Below, one piece after another: positions 8,635 to 17,360 of a stretch of 64,000 nt of DNA. The position numbers and the translations under genes are program-made. Position 1 is the first letter of the stretch, and the number at the start of each line of letters is the position of its first letter. Origin of the DNA: Flavobacterium sp. SUN046 (GTDB lineage Bacteria > Bacteroidota > Bacteroidia > Flavobacteriales > Flavobacteriaceae); contig NZ_JAPQNT010000001.1 in assembly GCF_028867965.1 (NCBI RefSeq), forward strand, positions 496,001 to 560,000, written 5' to 3'. Below the pieces are notes generated by a model. It was given only the letters and a program-made list of their open reading frames with translations, had not been told where the DNA came from and ran no database searches.

Positions 8635-10134
8635 TTACTCCAAATAAACTTGCTTAACTGTTTCTGTTGGTTCGGGAATATCTCCTTCGGTGATCGTCTT
8701 TAATGCTTTTTTAGATATTTTTTTTATCTTAACAATCCTATTTGCTTGATTTTGAACGCATTTTTCAAATATATTTCTGGCAACTCTAGCATTTCCAAAG
8801 CTATCGTCTTTCTTTTGATAAAGTAATTCAAAAGTATCACTTATTTTTTCTAATGCTTCTGGAGTTAAAATAAAATCAGATTTTTGGCAAAATGATTCGA
8901 AGATTTGTATTAATTGTGATGGCGTAAAATGCTCGAAAAAGAAATAGCGGTTAAATCTAGAACGCAATCCAGGATTGGAAGCTATAAAAAGCTGCATTGG
9001 TTCATTATATCCAGCGACTACAACGGCTAAATCGTCACGAAAATCTTCCATTCGTTTTAGTAACGTATTTACAGCTTCGGCACCATAATCATTTCCTAAA
9101 CCATTTTGATTTAGTCCGTATGCTTCGTCAATAAACAAAACGCCACCTTTACTTTCTTCTACTACTTTGTTGACTTTAGTTGCTGTTTGACCAACATATC
9201 CAGCAATCATTCCTTCACGATCGGTTTCATAAAGTTGACCTTTAGACAAATAACCTAAATGTTTGAATATTCTTCCTAAAAGTCGTGCTACCGTTGTTTT
9301 TCCTGTTCCTGGTGGACCGATAAAAACGGTATGCAACATAATTTCAATGTTTTTTAAACCTTGTAGTTCTCGTTTTTTTTGAACTTCTAGTAGATTTATA
9401 ATTTCATTTACGTCTTGTTTTACCTTATCTAAACCAACTAATTGATGCAATTCTTCAAGCACTTTTTCTAATGTATCTTCTTCAGAAATGGCTGTTATAT
9501 TTGAATTAGCAACTGCTTTTTTAGATTCTAAAATTTGCTTTGTTGCTTCTTTATCAAAACTCAAATTGAAAGATAAATGAGCAAAGTTTTCATATGAATT
9601 TAGAATTTTTTGGAGGTTTGGATTTTTAGTTTCTGACAAAGCAGTTAATAAAAAACTCTGGTTTTGCTTATCATTTATGGAAGTAATTCTGTTTTGTGCT
9701 CTAATGTTTTCAAGATTAGAACAGAAATTTGAATCGGTGATCAATTTGTTTAATGTGGTAATTGCTTTTTCATCGGCAAAATGATTGTTCTTCAAAGCAT
9801 CAAAATAATAGGCCAAAACAAATCTTGATTTTTCGGTTTCTATTGAGCTATTCTGATTGTAAATTGAAATAATATCCGATAAGAAAAACTCTTGGGCTTT
9901 GTATTGATTTCCGTTAGAAGTATTTGAATTAACTAATGAATTGACCTTGTTTACGAATTCAGAACTGTTATTTAATTCGTTACAAAGATTTATAATCGTG
10001 GTAGTTTCTAATTTAAGTTTGGAAACAAAAATTGCATCAAAATAAACTTTACTCGGATTGAATTCTTCTTCAATATAATTTTTTATTGATAAAAAAGAAT
10101 CTTCTAAAAAGGATATTGGATTGGTTTTTTTCAA
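8635..10134 (-). CDS. CbbX/CfxQ-type AAA+ ATPase with a novel N-terminal helical domain
   Basis: Residues 225-499 form an AAA+ module of the CbbX/CfxQ (and EccA) type: the lead-in LVGLDKVKQDV (232-242), Walker A GPPGTGKT (273-280), Walker B VLFIDEA (332-338), and the arginine-finger region PGLRSRFNRYFFF (388-400). Such ATPases remodel protein complexes in the cytoplasm. Residues 1-220 are helical and unlike CbbX; the stretch near 100-135 recalls TerB-like helical domains, but weakly. The start is a TTG 10 bases after the ABC ATPase stop; no in-frame ATG is near. It is the last gene of the operon before a terminator, so its client is probably an operon-encoded coiled-coil protein or the transporter. 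Confidence 0.8.
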   Translation of the reverse strand: MKKTNPISFLEDSFLSIKNYIEEEFNPSKVYFDAIFVSKLKLETTTIINLCNELNNSSEFVNKVNSLVNSNTSNGNQYKAQEFFLSDIISIYNQNSSIETEKSRFVLAYYFDALKNNHFADEKAITTLNKLITDSNFCSNLENIRAQNRITSINDKQNQSFLLTALSETKNPNLQKILNSYENFAHLSFNLSFDKEATKQILESKKAVANSNITAISEEDTLEKVLEELHQLVGLDKVKQDVNEIINLLEVQKKRELQGLKNIEIMLHTVFIGPPGTGKTTVARLLGRIFKHLGYLSKGQLYETDREGMIAGYVGQTATKVNKVVEESKGGVLFIDEAYGLNQNGLGNDYGAEAVNTLLKRMEDFRDDLAVVVAGYNEPMQLFIASNPGLRSRFNRYFFFEHFTPSQLIQIFESFCQKSDFILTPEALEKISDTFELLYQKKDDSFGNARVARNIFEKCVQNQANRIVKIKKISKKALKTITEGDIPEPTETVKQVYLE

Positions 10135-10144
10135 GGTTTTTACT

Positions 10145-10975
10145 TTACGAATTCATCATTTGATGCACAATCTGCTTTGCAATTTTATCGTGATCTTCAC
10201 AATAAGCTTTCCAGCAAATTCCCATTTCTCTCAAGTCATATTTAGCAACAATTGAACCATAATTTTGCAATTTTCCGTTTACGGTTGGATAACCAATTAC
10301 ATAAATTGATTGCGCTAATTCTAATGCTAATTCGATATCGTGTGTTGAAAAAATAACAGTATTATAATCGTTAGAAGTGCTTAATAACTCAAATGATTTT
10401 TTAACTTCTTCAATATTTCCGACATCTAAACCCGAAAATGGCTCGTCTAAAACAATCAATTTATCTGATGATAAAAGTTGTTCAATAATAGCTGTTCGCT
10501 GTCTTTGTCCGCCAGAAAGTTCGTTTGGATATTTATCTTTACAATTATCTAATCCCCATTCATTAATGTATTGTGCGATTTTTTTATTTTTTTCTGTTTC
10601 TGACAGCTCTGATTTTCTTAAAGCAAATTTGAATGTTTGTTCAACGGTTTTATGTCTGAATAACGTGTATTTTTGATCTACAAATCCAATTTCGCCTTCA
10701 ACAACTGGTTTAGCGGCGTCAATTTCTTTGCTGTCGAAATTTTTGATTAAAATTTTACCTGTGTTAGGTTGAATTAATCCAGTTAATGCTTTAAAAAAGG
10801 TTGATTTTCCTCTCCCAGACCTTCCAACAACGGCAATTACTTGTCCGGTATTTTCTTTGTTTGGTCGCACAACATTCTTTTCAACAAGTGAAATGTCTTT
10901 GATAATGGTTACATCATCATAAACAACACTCAGATTTTCTACGTATAGAAGCGTTTCTTTAAATTCAAATTCCAT
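10145..10975 (-). CDS. ABC transporter ATP-binding protein
   Basis: This 276-residue nucleotide-binding subunit has Walker A GRSGRGKST (51-59), Q-loop Gln at 101, signature LSGGQRQR (153-160), Walker B LIVLDEPFSGLD (173-184) and the H-loop STHDIE. It resembles NitT/TauT-family ATPases and pairs with the permease two bases upstream. Two parts are unusual for that family: a polar insert (about residues 34-46) before Walker A, and a C-terminal tail (about 235-276) ending in a predicted helix with two cysteines. The tail could be a regulatory or docking element; that is inference. Confidence 0.9.
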   Translation of the reverse strand: MEFEFKETLLYVENLSVVYDDVTIIKDISLVEKNVVRPNKENTGQVIAVVGRSGRGKSTFFKALTGLIQPNTGKILIKNFDSKEIDAAKPVVEGEIGFVDQKYTLFRHKTVEQTFKFALRKSELSETEKNKKIAQYINEWGLDNCKDKYPNELSGGQRQRTAIIEQLLSSDKLIVLDEPFSGLDVGNIEEVKKSFELLSTSNDYNTVIFSTHDIELALELAQSIYVIGYPTVNGKLQNYGSIVAKYDLREMGICWKAYCEDHDKIAKQIVHQMMNS

Positions 10976-10977
10976 AG

Positions 10978-11748
10978 TTATATTTTTGAATATCTAAAAA
11001 TTGATTTTCTTAGGAAATTGATAAACCAATCTAATCCTAAACCAATAAGTAAAATGATGATTTGTAAAGCAATTATTCGTCCGTGGTTCATAAATTTATC
11101 AGAGTTTTTTATCAAAAATCCTAAACCTCCAGAAGCAACAACGATAGATTCTACAGTAACTAACATCATCCAGGTTATCGCTAAATTTTGACGAATAACG
11201 TCAATTACATAATCGATTCTTCCTAAAACAATTACCTGCCAAAGCACTTCAAATCGATTGCATTTTAAGGTTTTGGCATGATCAAATTCTTCTTGTGGAA
11301 TATCCTTGACAACTCCAATTAATGAAGTGGTTAGATACGTTGTTAAGAAAATTACTAAAATCCAAACTTGCATATTTCTAGCTTCGTGAACAATTAAAGT
11401 AATGTAAAATGACAATCCTGTAAAAGGTAGAAATCGCAACTTAGTTACAAATTCAGATACTGGTTTTAATAACGGAATTGGCCAAGAATAAGCAAATAAA
11501 AGTGCGATAATAATAGCTAAGAAAATAGAAAGAAAACACAGTTTTAACGATTGAAAAATATGTACCACCAATCCTTCATTATACAAAGCCGAGAAACCTT
11601 GAAAAACTTGACTTGGTGAAGGAAACAAATGTTTTTCTCCCATAGTTCCTAGAAACCACAAGGTGAACAAAACAACTATCCAAGCAATCAAAATTATCGT
11701 TTTTTGAGTTTTGGATATTTTCTCGAAAGGCATTAATAGTTTTATCAT
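10978..11748 (-). CDS. ABC transporter permease (NitT/TauT-like)
   Basis: The 256-residue protein has about six membrane helices and the EAA-loop region typical of importer permeases (FDHAKTLKCNRFEVLWQVI, then ESIVVASGGLGFLI). In the family this loop docks the ATPase. Neighbours are the ATPase (2-base gap) and, upstream, the OmpA-fused binding protein. Homologues import nitrate, taurine or similar anions, but the ligand here is unknown. A hairpin terminator separates it from the upstream gene, so it is probably expressed at a lower level than the binding protein. Confidence 0.88.
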   Translation of the reverse strand: MIKLLMPFEKISKTQKTIILIAWIVVLFTLWFLGTMGEKHLFPSPSQVFQGFSALYNEGLVVHIFQSLKLCFLSIFLAIIIALLFAYSWPIPLLKPVSEFVTKLRFLPFTGLSFYITLIVHEARNMQVWILVIFLTTYLTTSLIGVVKDIPQEEFDHAKTLKCNRFEVLWQVIVLGRIDYVIDVIRQNLAITWMMLVTVESIVVASGGLGFLIKNSDKFMNHGRIIALQIIILLIGLGLDWFINFLRKSIFRYSKI

Positions 11749-11753
11749 AATAT

Positions 11754-11794
11754 TAAAAAAATAAGGCTTTCAAAATTGAAGTATTGAAAGCCTT
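11754..11794 (-). terminator. Intra-operon terminator/attenuator after the binding-protein gene
   Basis: An 11-bp perfect stem AAGGCTTTCAA/TTGAAAGCCTT (11763-11773 and 11784-11794) is followed on the minus strand by ATTTTTTTAAT. It lies between the OmpA-fused binding protein and the permease, so partial read-through would give more binding protein than transporter. Confidence 0.75.
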
Positions 11795-11803
11795 GTTAAG
11801 TTT

Positions 11804-13618
11804 TTATTTTAAGAAAGTTACAACAACTCTTCTGTTTTGCGCTTTTCCAGAAACTGAATTATTATCTCCAACTGGTTCATTTTGCCCTTTACCGTCAATT
11901 AATTGAAAACGATTAGCAGGAATTCCTTTTTGTTTTAAATAATCAACAACTGCTTGCGCTCTGTTTTTAGATAACGATAAATTAGAATCTGGATTTCCAA
12001 CATTATCAGTATGACCAACTATTGTTAATTTAGAGTTCTCAGCTTGAATAAGCAAGTTATAAATTTTCTCTAAATCTTTAGACGAAGAACTTTGCACATC
12101 GGCACTACCTGAACTGAAATTAATTTTCCATTCTCCAGAAGCCATAACCTCGGTTGCAGTTGCACTATAATCGGCTTTATCAGCTTTTGATGATTCGATA
12201 TCGTTAATGTTTTTAAGATAAAATAAATTTACCGCTTCATCATAAGAAGATACTTTTCCAACATTTTCATTAAACCCAAACGGATTCAATTCGGTTAAAT
12301 AAGTTCCAACTTGATTGTAAACTGCTTTGTAACGATTTACACCATCTGAAAGTCCAAAATATTGCATTGCATCGGCATAATTAAAAACTTTAGAACCACC
12401 CATATTATAAGTCAAACCATTTTTAGTGCCTTGTTGTCCTTTGAACATTTTGTACCAATATTCAGCATTTTCTATTTGATAAGTTGCAGCTACAGCTTCT
12501 GAAGCTCTAACTTTCCAATCTTCATAATTTTTCATTTGGTTGGAAGCCGTCAATGCCGATTTTAAAACATTCGTAACAATCTCAGGATTTTTAGCTGCCC
12601 ATTCTTTAACGCCAATTATAACTGTAGGCATTTGATTATTAAACTCTTTAGTAGAAACAATGTCAACAAAACCTGTTAATTTATCGAAAACTGTTTTATC
12701 TCCTGGTGTCCAAGTTGCACAACCGTCAATTTTTTTTGTTACTGATTTTCCAGTTAATTTTCCGTTAGAAACTTCTTTCAAAGAAACTGTAAATCCAGCT
12801 GTTTGCGATTTGATTAATTCCTCTGCCGATTTCATATAATCATCATCTTGCGATGGATAAATGTTTACGGCATCTGCGTCGTAAGTTGAAGGATCTGGAT
12901 TTACTTTTAATCCGTTAGCAAAACAATAATTTACGGTTGTAACCCAGTCTCCATCTCCTAAAACTGCCGAAATAACTGCACCTTTCATTGATTTAGGATT
13001 TGATTTCCATTCTGGTGGACCAATTAATTTATCTTCACCATAACTCATCCCAACTGCTCCAAAAACTTGCAAATGGTATTTGTCTTTTCCGTAAGAAGCG
13101 TCTAATTCCTTCTGAACTGAACTTATATAAAACGGAGCACCATCACCCATAATCATTACCATTCCAGCACTTTTATCAGATGTTGGAAAATTAGTTCCGC
13201 CGTCAAATTCTTTAATAAATTTCATTTGCATATTACGCAATTCAGACAGCCAATCTTGACGAATGATTTCAACATTTAAACCGTTTTTTTCCATTAATGA
13301 ACCTTTGGTAGTTTTTGGTCCACCATTAGAAACAATAATTCCAGATTCAGCATTCCAAGCATAACCAGCAATTCTCACTAAAGGTTTAGAGGAAACTTCA
13401 GACGAAACTTCAGTACTTGGCAATGCAATTTTTTCTGCATTTGTGGTATTATTAACATCGGTTGTGTTAAGTTCGATTCCGTTTAATTGTTTAGAAACTG
13501 CTGTTTTTAATCCTGGAGAAATGAAATAAATTGCGCCCAAAACGGCTCCGATTCCACCAATGACAATAAGTAATTCTGAAAAAGTTGTTAGTTTAGTTGT
13601 TCTTAAAATTTTTCCCAT
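11804..13618 (-). CDS. Solute-binding protein fused to an OmpA peptidoglycan-binding domain
   Basis: The 604-residue product starts with a membrane helix (about 12-34) without an obvious cleavage site, so it is probably anchored in the inner membrane. Residues 78-450 resemble a type 2 periplasmic binding protein (start PLVRIAGYAWNAESGIIVSN). Residues 494-604 form an OmpA-like domain with the peptidoglycan-contact positions kept: HTD (536-538), NRAQAV (552-557) and NRRVVV (595-600). The protein would link the inner membrane, a ligand and the cell wall. It is upstream of an ABC permease and ATPase, so it is probably their substrate-capture subunit. The ligand is unknown. Fusions of this kind are annotated in databases as phosphate-type binding/OmpA proteins, a label without functional proof as far as I know. 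Confidence 0.82.
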   Translation of the reverse strand: MGKILRTTKLTTFSELLIVIGGIGAVLGAIYFISPGLKTAVSKQLNGIELNTTDVNNTTNAEKIALPSTEVSSEVSSKPLVRIAGYAWNAESGIIVSNGGPKTTKGSLMEKNGLNVEIIRQDWLSELRNMQMKFIKEFDGGTNFPTSDKSAGMVMIMGDGAPFYISSVQKELDASYGKDKYHLQVFGAVGMSYGEDKLIGPPEWKSNPKSMKGAVISAVLGDGDWVTTVNYCFANGLKVNPDPSTYDADAVNIYPSQDDDYMKSAEELIKSQTAGFTVSLKEVSNGKLTGKSVTKKIDGCATWTPGDKTVFDKLTGFVDIVSTKEFNNQMPTVIIGVKEWAAKNPEIVTNVLKSALTASNQMKNYEDWKVRASEAVAATYQIENAEYWYKMFKGQQGTKNGLTYNMGGSKVFNYADAMQYFGLSDGVNRYKAVYNQVGTYLTELNPFGFNENVGKVSSYDEAVNLFYLKNINDIESSKADKADYSATATEVMASGEWKINFSSGSADVQSSSSKDLEKIYNLLIQAENSKLTIVGHTDNVGNPDSNLSLSKNRAQAVVDYLKQKGIPANRFQLIDGKGQNEPVGDNNSVSGKAQNRRVVVTFLK

Positions 13619-13647
13619 TTTTATTTTAAATTTGTTTTATAATTCAG

Positions 13648-14772
13648 TTAAAAAATATCGCCAAAACCGCCGCTGTTAAGCTTATCGTCTTTAGACATTT
13701 TGTAATTTGGATTTGTATATTTTGATGAATCTGGAATAGTGTTGTCACCAGTTTTAATTTCATCGGCAAGCGAATCTAATCTTGAATACAATTCGTCGTT
13801 ATCTACAGAATATTTAGAAGTTAATGCATCTATATCGATTAAGTTTTCAGATGTTCTTGCAATATCTTGAGCAATTGTAGATGTTACTACATCAAGAGCA
13901 TATTCTAATTCCCAATCTTTAGTAAACATCATTGCACTTTTAGCAGATTCTGTAGCTTGTTTGGCATTTTTAGCAAATTCGTATTCCTTCTTTAACATTA
14001 CAATTGTTGTGTCAAAATCGGCAATTTTAATATCGATTGCCGTTCCTGCTAAAGTCAATTTTCTATCCATTTTACCTAAAACGTTGGCACGAACTCCATA
14101 TTTTTGAATAAAACTTTTGCTTTGATCGTATTGATTTGCAATTCGTTGAGAATCGCTTAATTTTCTAGCTAATTCACTTTGTAACGCTACATATTCATCG
14201 GTATCTTTGGCTGCAATTCCGTTTTGTCGAACCATTTCATCCATTGCTGATTTTAATTTTTCGGATTGACGTTGTAAACTCAAAACATCATCTTGAAAAC
14301 TTTTGGCTTCTTTTTCAGATTTAGTCGCTTCCATTTCCATTTCTGTTTTTAAACCTTTTAGCTTTGCCTTGGTACTTTTAAAAACCTCTTGATTCTTAAT
14401 CATTTTCTGTTTTTGCTCTTCCAATTCTGCAAAAGGATTGCTCTGAATCAATGCTTTATGTAAATTTTTAGTTGCAAAACGTAGTCCTTTCATAATTACA
14501 GGAAACATCATCACTAAAAATATCAAGAATACTCCAGTTGCTGAAAGTGCAATTGCTTGACCTAACATTGTAAATAGTGGAGGAATAATGTAAGTCCAAG
14601 TTAGGTATCCACCAACTCCCAATAGTGCTGCTGCTAATATCCAAAAAAGTGATTTTTCTCCTTTTTTAAGTGTATTTGAACTTAAAGCGATTTCGCCTTT
14701 AGATTCGTCAAAGTGTTTTAATATGGGTAATTCTAAAAGTGTGCTTTTTTCTTGTTCGTATCTGCTCTCCAT
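13648..14772 (-). CDS. Membrane protein with two N-terminal helices and a long coiled coil
   Basis: I do not recognise a named family. Two hydrophobic helices lie near residues 42-62 and 68-93, preceded by a short N-terminal region. A highly charged coiled coil runs over about 115-300 (for example KLKGLKTEMEMEATKSEKEA). The C-terminus is polar and ends in a glycine-rich stretch (LNSGGFGDIF). The topology suggests both ends are in the cytoplasm. The long helical hairpin recalls PspA-like or TelA-like proteins in general form only. It follows a coiled-coil gene after four bases and precedes the OmpA-fused binding protein by 29 bases, so the three are probably co-transcribed. Confidence 0.7.
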   Translation of the reverse strand: MESRYEQEKSTLLELPILKHFDESKGEIALSSNTLKKGEKSLFWILAAALLGVGGYLTWTYIIPPLFTMLGQAIALSATGVFLIFLVMMFPVIMKGLRFATKNLHKALIQSNPFAELEEQKQKMIKNQEVFKSTKAKLKGLKTEMEMEATKSEKEAKSFQDDVLSLQRQSEKLKSAMDEMVRQNGIAAKDTDEYVALQSELARKLSDSQRIANQYDQSKSFIQKYGVRANVLGKMDRKLTLAGTAIDIKIADFDTTIVMLKKEYEFAKNAKQATESAKSAMMFTKDWELEYALDVVTSTIAQDIARTSENLIDIDALTSKYSVDNDELYSRLDSLADEIKTGDNTIPDSSKYTNPNYKMSKDDKLNSGGFGDIF

Positions 14773-14776
14773 TATA

Positions 14777-15442
14777 TTATAAATATTGGTTTATCCCGGT
14801 TACTATTACATTTATTGAATCTAACATTTTCTTTTTGGCTAAATCATTGGCTTCAATTTTAAGTTGAAACTCATTGAATTGTGCACTATTATTTGCATCT
14901 ACTTTTTCTAGTTCGGCTTTGCTTTTGGATAATTCGGCTTGAAGTTGAGCAATTTTAGATTCTAAATCACTAATGTTTTTAGTTAATGTTTCTTTTTGTT
15001 TTAAAATAGAATCGCCTAAATCTTTTCTCTTAGCTTTACCGGTAGCATCATATTTTGAATAAACATTCTGAATTTCAGAAATATAATAGTTGCTTTTTTC
15101 TAATAAAAAGGCTTTAGTAAGTTCTGGATTTATGGTTTTACCCATTGTAAATGCCATTTGATAACTTTGAGGATTGGTAGCTCCAACAGAAATTACAGAT
15201 TTGTACATTTCAAAAAAATCAAATCCCGATTGGTTCAACGATTCAAATCCTTTTTCATAAACAGCAAAAACTTCATTTAAAAACGGATTATTATTTCCAG
15301 CATCAGCATTAGGTTGAAATGTTCCTGTTGTATCTGGAAATTTATTTATTGTACTTGAAACATCATTGCTTTTAACCTCTTGCTTAGCCGAATCTTCTTC
15401 GTTAATAAAAAGGCTTTTCCAATTAAAACTATTTGTACTCAT
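14777..15442 (-). CDS. Cytoplasmic coiled-coil protein, first gene of the ABC/AAA+ operon
   Basis: This 221-residue protein is not recognised. It has no signal peptide or membrane helix. Residues 1-50 are polar and probably disordered, 51-135 are helical (FLNEVFAVYEKGFESLNQSG), and 150-205 form a coiled coil (ISDLESKIAQLQAELSKSKA). It is the first gene of the operon, with about 175 bases of non-coding DNA upstream and no clear TAnnTTTG box. Its pairing with the coiled-coil membrane protein four bases downstream suggests a complex of the two. Confidence 0.65.
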   Translation of the reverse strand: MSTNSFNWKSLFINEEDSAKQEVKSNDVSSTINKFPDTTGTFQPNADAGNNNPFLNEVFAVYEKGFESLNQSGFDFFEMYKSVISVGATNPQSYQMAFTMGKTINPELTKAFLLEKSNYYISEIQNVYSKYDATGKAKRKDLGDSILKQKETLTKNISDLESKIAQLQAELSKSKAELEKVDANNSAQFNEFQLKIEANDLAKKKMLDSINVIVTGINQYL

Positions 15443-15560
15443 TGGTTTATTATTTGGTTTACTTCAATTATACGTAGTAACCGACAAAAAGTTACTAATT
15501 AATTTATAAAAATAAGAAAATTAGTCTTAAAATGCTTTTTTATGGTGACTTTTTAGCAAA

Positions 15561-15590
15561 CAAAAAAAGAGTCTACTTTCGTTGACTCTT
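15561..15590 (-). terminator. Terminator of the arylsulfotransferase gene (AGAGTC-type)
   Basis: On the minus strand AAGAGTC..AC-GAAA-GT..GACTCTT forms a stem with a GAAA loop, followed by TTTTTTTG. It is nearly identical (two differences) to the terminator after atpG at 26487-26517. Confidence 0.8.
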
Positions 15591-15617
15591 ATATAATCTA
15601 TTTTACTTAAAATATAT

Positions 15618-17267
15618 CTATTTATTAATTATCACTTTAAATGATTTTGAATTAGTGGCGTTAGAAATTTTTACAAAATAAATTCCGTTATAAATTGCAT
15701 CTGTTTCAATTATACTCAAAGTGCTTCCTTGGAGAATTTTTGATGATTTTACTACTTTTCCTAACTCATCAATCAAATCAACATTTAAATCAGTTTCAAT
15801 TAAATCAGTTTGAATTGTAATAAAATTAGAAGCTGGATTTGGATAAATAGTAATGTTAATTTTGTCAATATCAAATTCATTTGAATTTAAAATCAAATTA
15901 CAAGAAGCCGAAACAGTGTTAGAACTTTCAATTGTGTTTCCAGCTGTTAAAGTATGTCCTGCAAATCCTGAATAAGTTGTTGGATAATATGTACATCGAA
16001 AAACATTACTCATTGTTGGCGTTGTTCCTTGACTTATTATTCCTGTTGTATTAACTGGATTTGTGTATTTCCAAACTTGAGTTCCATTGGTTGTAACTTC
16101 TGTAAAAATGCCGCTCGGGCCATTGCATAAAAGCACATTACCGTTAGATAATTGTTGTGCGCCGGAAATGTTCATAGCGTAATAATTATTCGGATTTCCG
16201 TAATTGTAATTCCATGAAGTTGTAGTTGGTAAATAGGGTAGTGTAGCAGTATAGTTGTTTCCGTTTACTGGTGGATTTATTATTTCTACTGTTGAATAAT
16301 TTCCGCCAGTTCTATTCAATCCGTTATTAAAAATCATAATTTGGTTTTCAAAAGGTAATCCAGGTTCTATCCATCTAACATTGTGCTGACCAAATAATTT
16401 TTTATCGGTAGTTGTTCCGTTATTATATGCCGCAGGATTTCCCCAACGATAGATAAAATCGCCACCATTTCCAGAATTTCCACCAGAATGACTTGCTGCT
16501 TGTGCCGTTGTTGTGCTATGATCGATAATCCAAATTTCATTCAAATTGTGTGAACTGACTACGATTTGATCTAATGTTGGATTGTAATCAATTGCATTCA
16601 TGTGAATCCAATCGGCTGTAGTTGCAGTTGCACCATAATTGATATTTAATAATTTAGGATTTGAAGACACGACTCCAAAATTAGACTTACTTGCGTCATA
16701 ATCTTGAATTAAATGATCCCATAAATGCCATTCCCAAACAATTGTTCCGCCAGATGTTCCAGAAGGTTGCACTTCTAAAATCTGTTCTGACCAAAGTGTT
16801 GTTGGTACTAAAGTTGGGTTTCTTCCATTTGCAATAGCTTGTGTGTTGGTTTTTAATTCCCAAGAAATTATCAAAACATTTCCGTTTGGTAAAGCTTTTA
16901 CGTCGTGATGTTGGCATTTTGTAGCGTCCGAAACGGTATAACTCCAAGTTACATTTCCGTTCCAATCAATTTTTTGAACAATTCCGCCTGTTCCTCCGGC
17001 CGTAAATGTTGCATTGTTGGTATTTCCGGTTCTTAACAAAGTTCCATCTGATAAAAGATAACACGATTGTCCTGTTTTGTATGTACTTGGCCAAGTTTTT
17101 ACTTGTTTACCACATTTATTGATAAGATACGTTGTTGTGCTTGTGTTTGGTGCAAACAATACATAACCATCATCTAAACTTCCTGCATCATGTTGTTGTA
17201 AACCAACAGTTTGAGAATAATTTAAAATTGAAAAAAAACAAATGGATAATAGTAGAAGTTTCTTCAT
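15618..17267 (-). CDS. Arylsulfotransferase-like protein with T9SS sorting domain
   Basis: A signal peptide (LLLSICFFSILNYSQ) precedes a beta-propeller-like region of the arylsulfotransferase family (about residues 25-450), with motifs such as HHDVKALPNGNVLIISWE and FGQHNVRWIEPG. In this family a histidine takes the sulfate from a phenolic ester and passes it to another phenol, without PAPS. A type IX sorting domain ends the protein (about 471-549, INITIYPNPASNFITIQ), so it is secreted or surface-attached. Its sorting domain is about 78% identical by eye to that of the adjacent YHYH-type protein. A terminator separates it from that gene, so it may have its own promoter. The substrate is unknown. 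Confidence 0.8.
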   Translation of the reverse strand: MKKLLLLSICFFSILNYSQTVGLQQHDAGSLDDGYVLFAPNTSTTTYLINKCGKQVKTWPSTYKTGQSCYLLSDGTLLRTGNTNNATFTAGGTGGIVQKIDWNGNVTWSYTVSDATKCQHHDVKALPNGNVLIISWELKTNTQAIANGRNPTLVPTTLWSEQILEVQPSGTSGGTIVWEWHLWDHLIQDYDASKSNFGVVSSNPKLLNINYGATATTADWIHMNAIDYNPTLDQIVVSSHNLNEIWIIDHSTTTAQAASHSGGNSGNGGDFIYRWGNPAAYNNGTTTDKKLFGQHNVRWIEPGLPFENQIMIFNNGLNRTGGNYSTVEIINPPVNGNNYTATLPYLPTTTSWNYNYGNPNNYYAMNISGAQQLSNGNVLLCNGPSGIFTEVTTNGTQVWKYTNPVNTTGIISQGTTPTMSNVFRCTYYPTTYSGFAGHTLTAGNTIESSNTVSASCNLILNSNEFDIDKINITIYPNPASNFITIQTDLIETDLNVDLIDELGKVVKSSKILQGSTLSIIETDAIYNGIYFVKISNATNSKSFKVIINK

Positions 17268-17297
17268 TGAATATTTGGTTTCTGTTAAGATTTATTT

Positions 17298-17337
17298 AAA
17301 AACTAAAGGTTTAATTCAAAAGTAGAATTAAACCTTT
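17298..17337 (-). terminator. Terminator of the metal-response operon (after the YHYH gene)
   Basis: A perfect 13-bp stem AAAGGTTTAATTC/GAATTAAACCTTT (17305-17317 and 17325-17337) with a 7-nt loop is followed on the minus strand by TAGTTTTTAAA. Confidence 0.8.
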
Positions 17338-17360
17338 TATACCATAAAACCTAAAATTTA

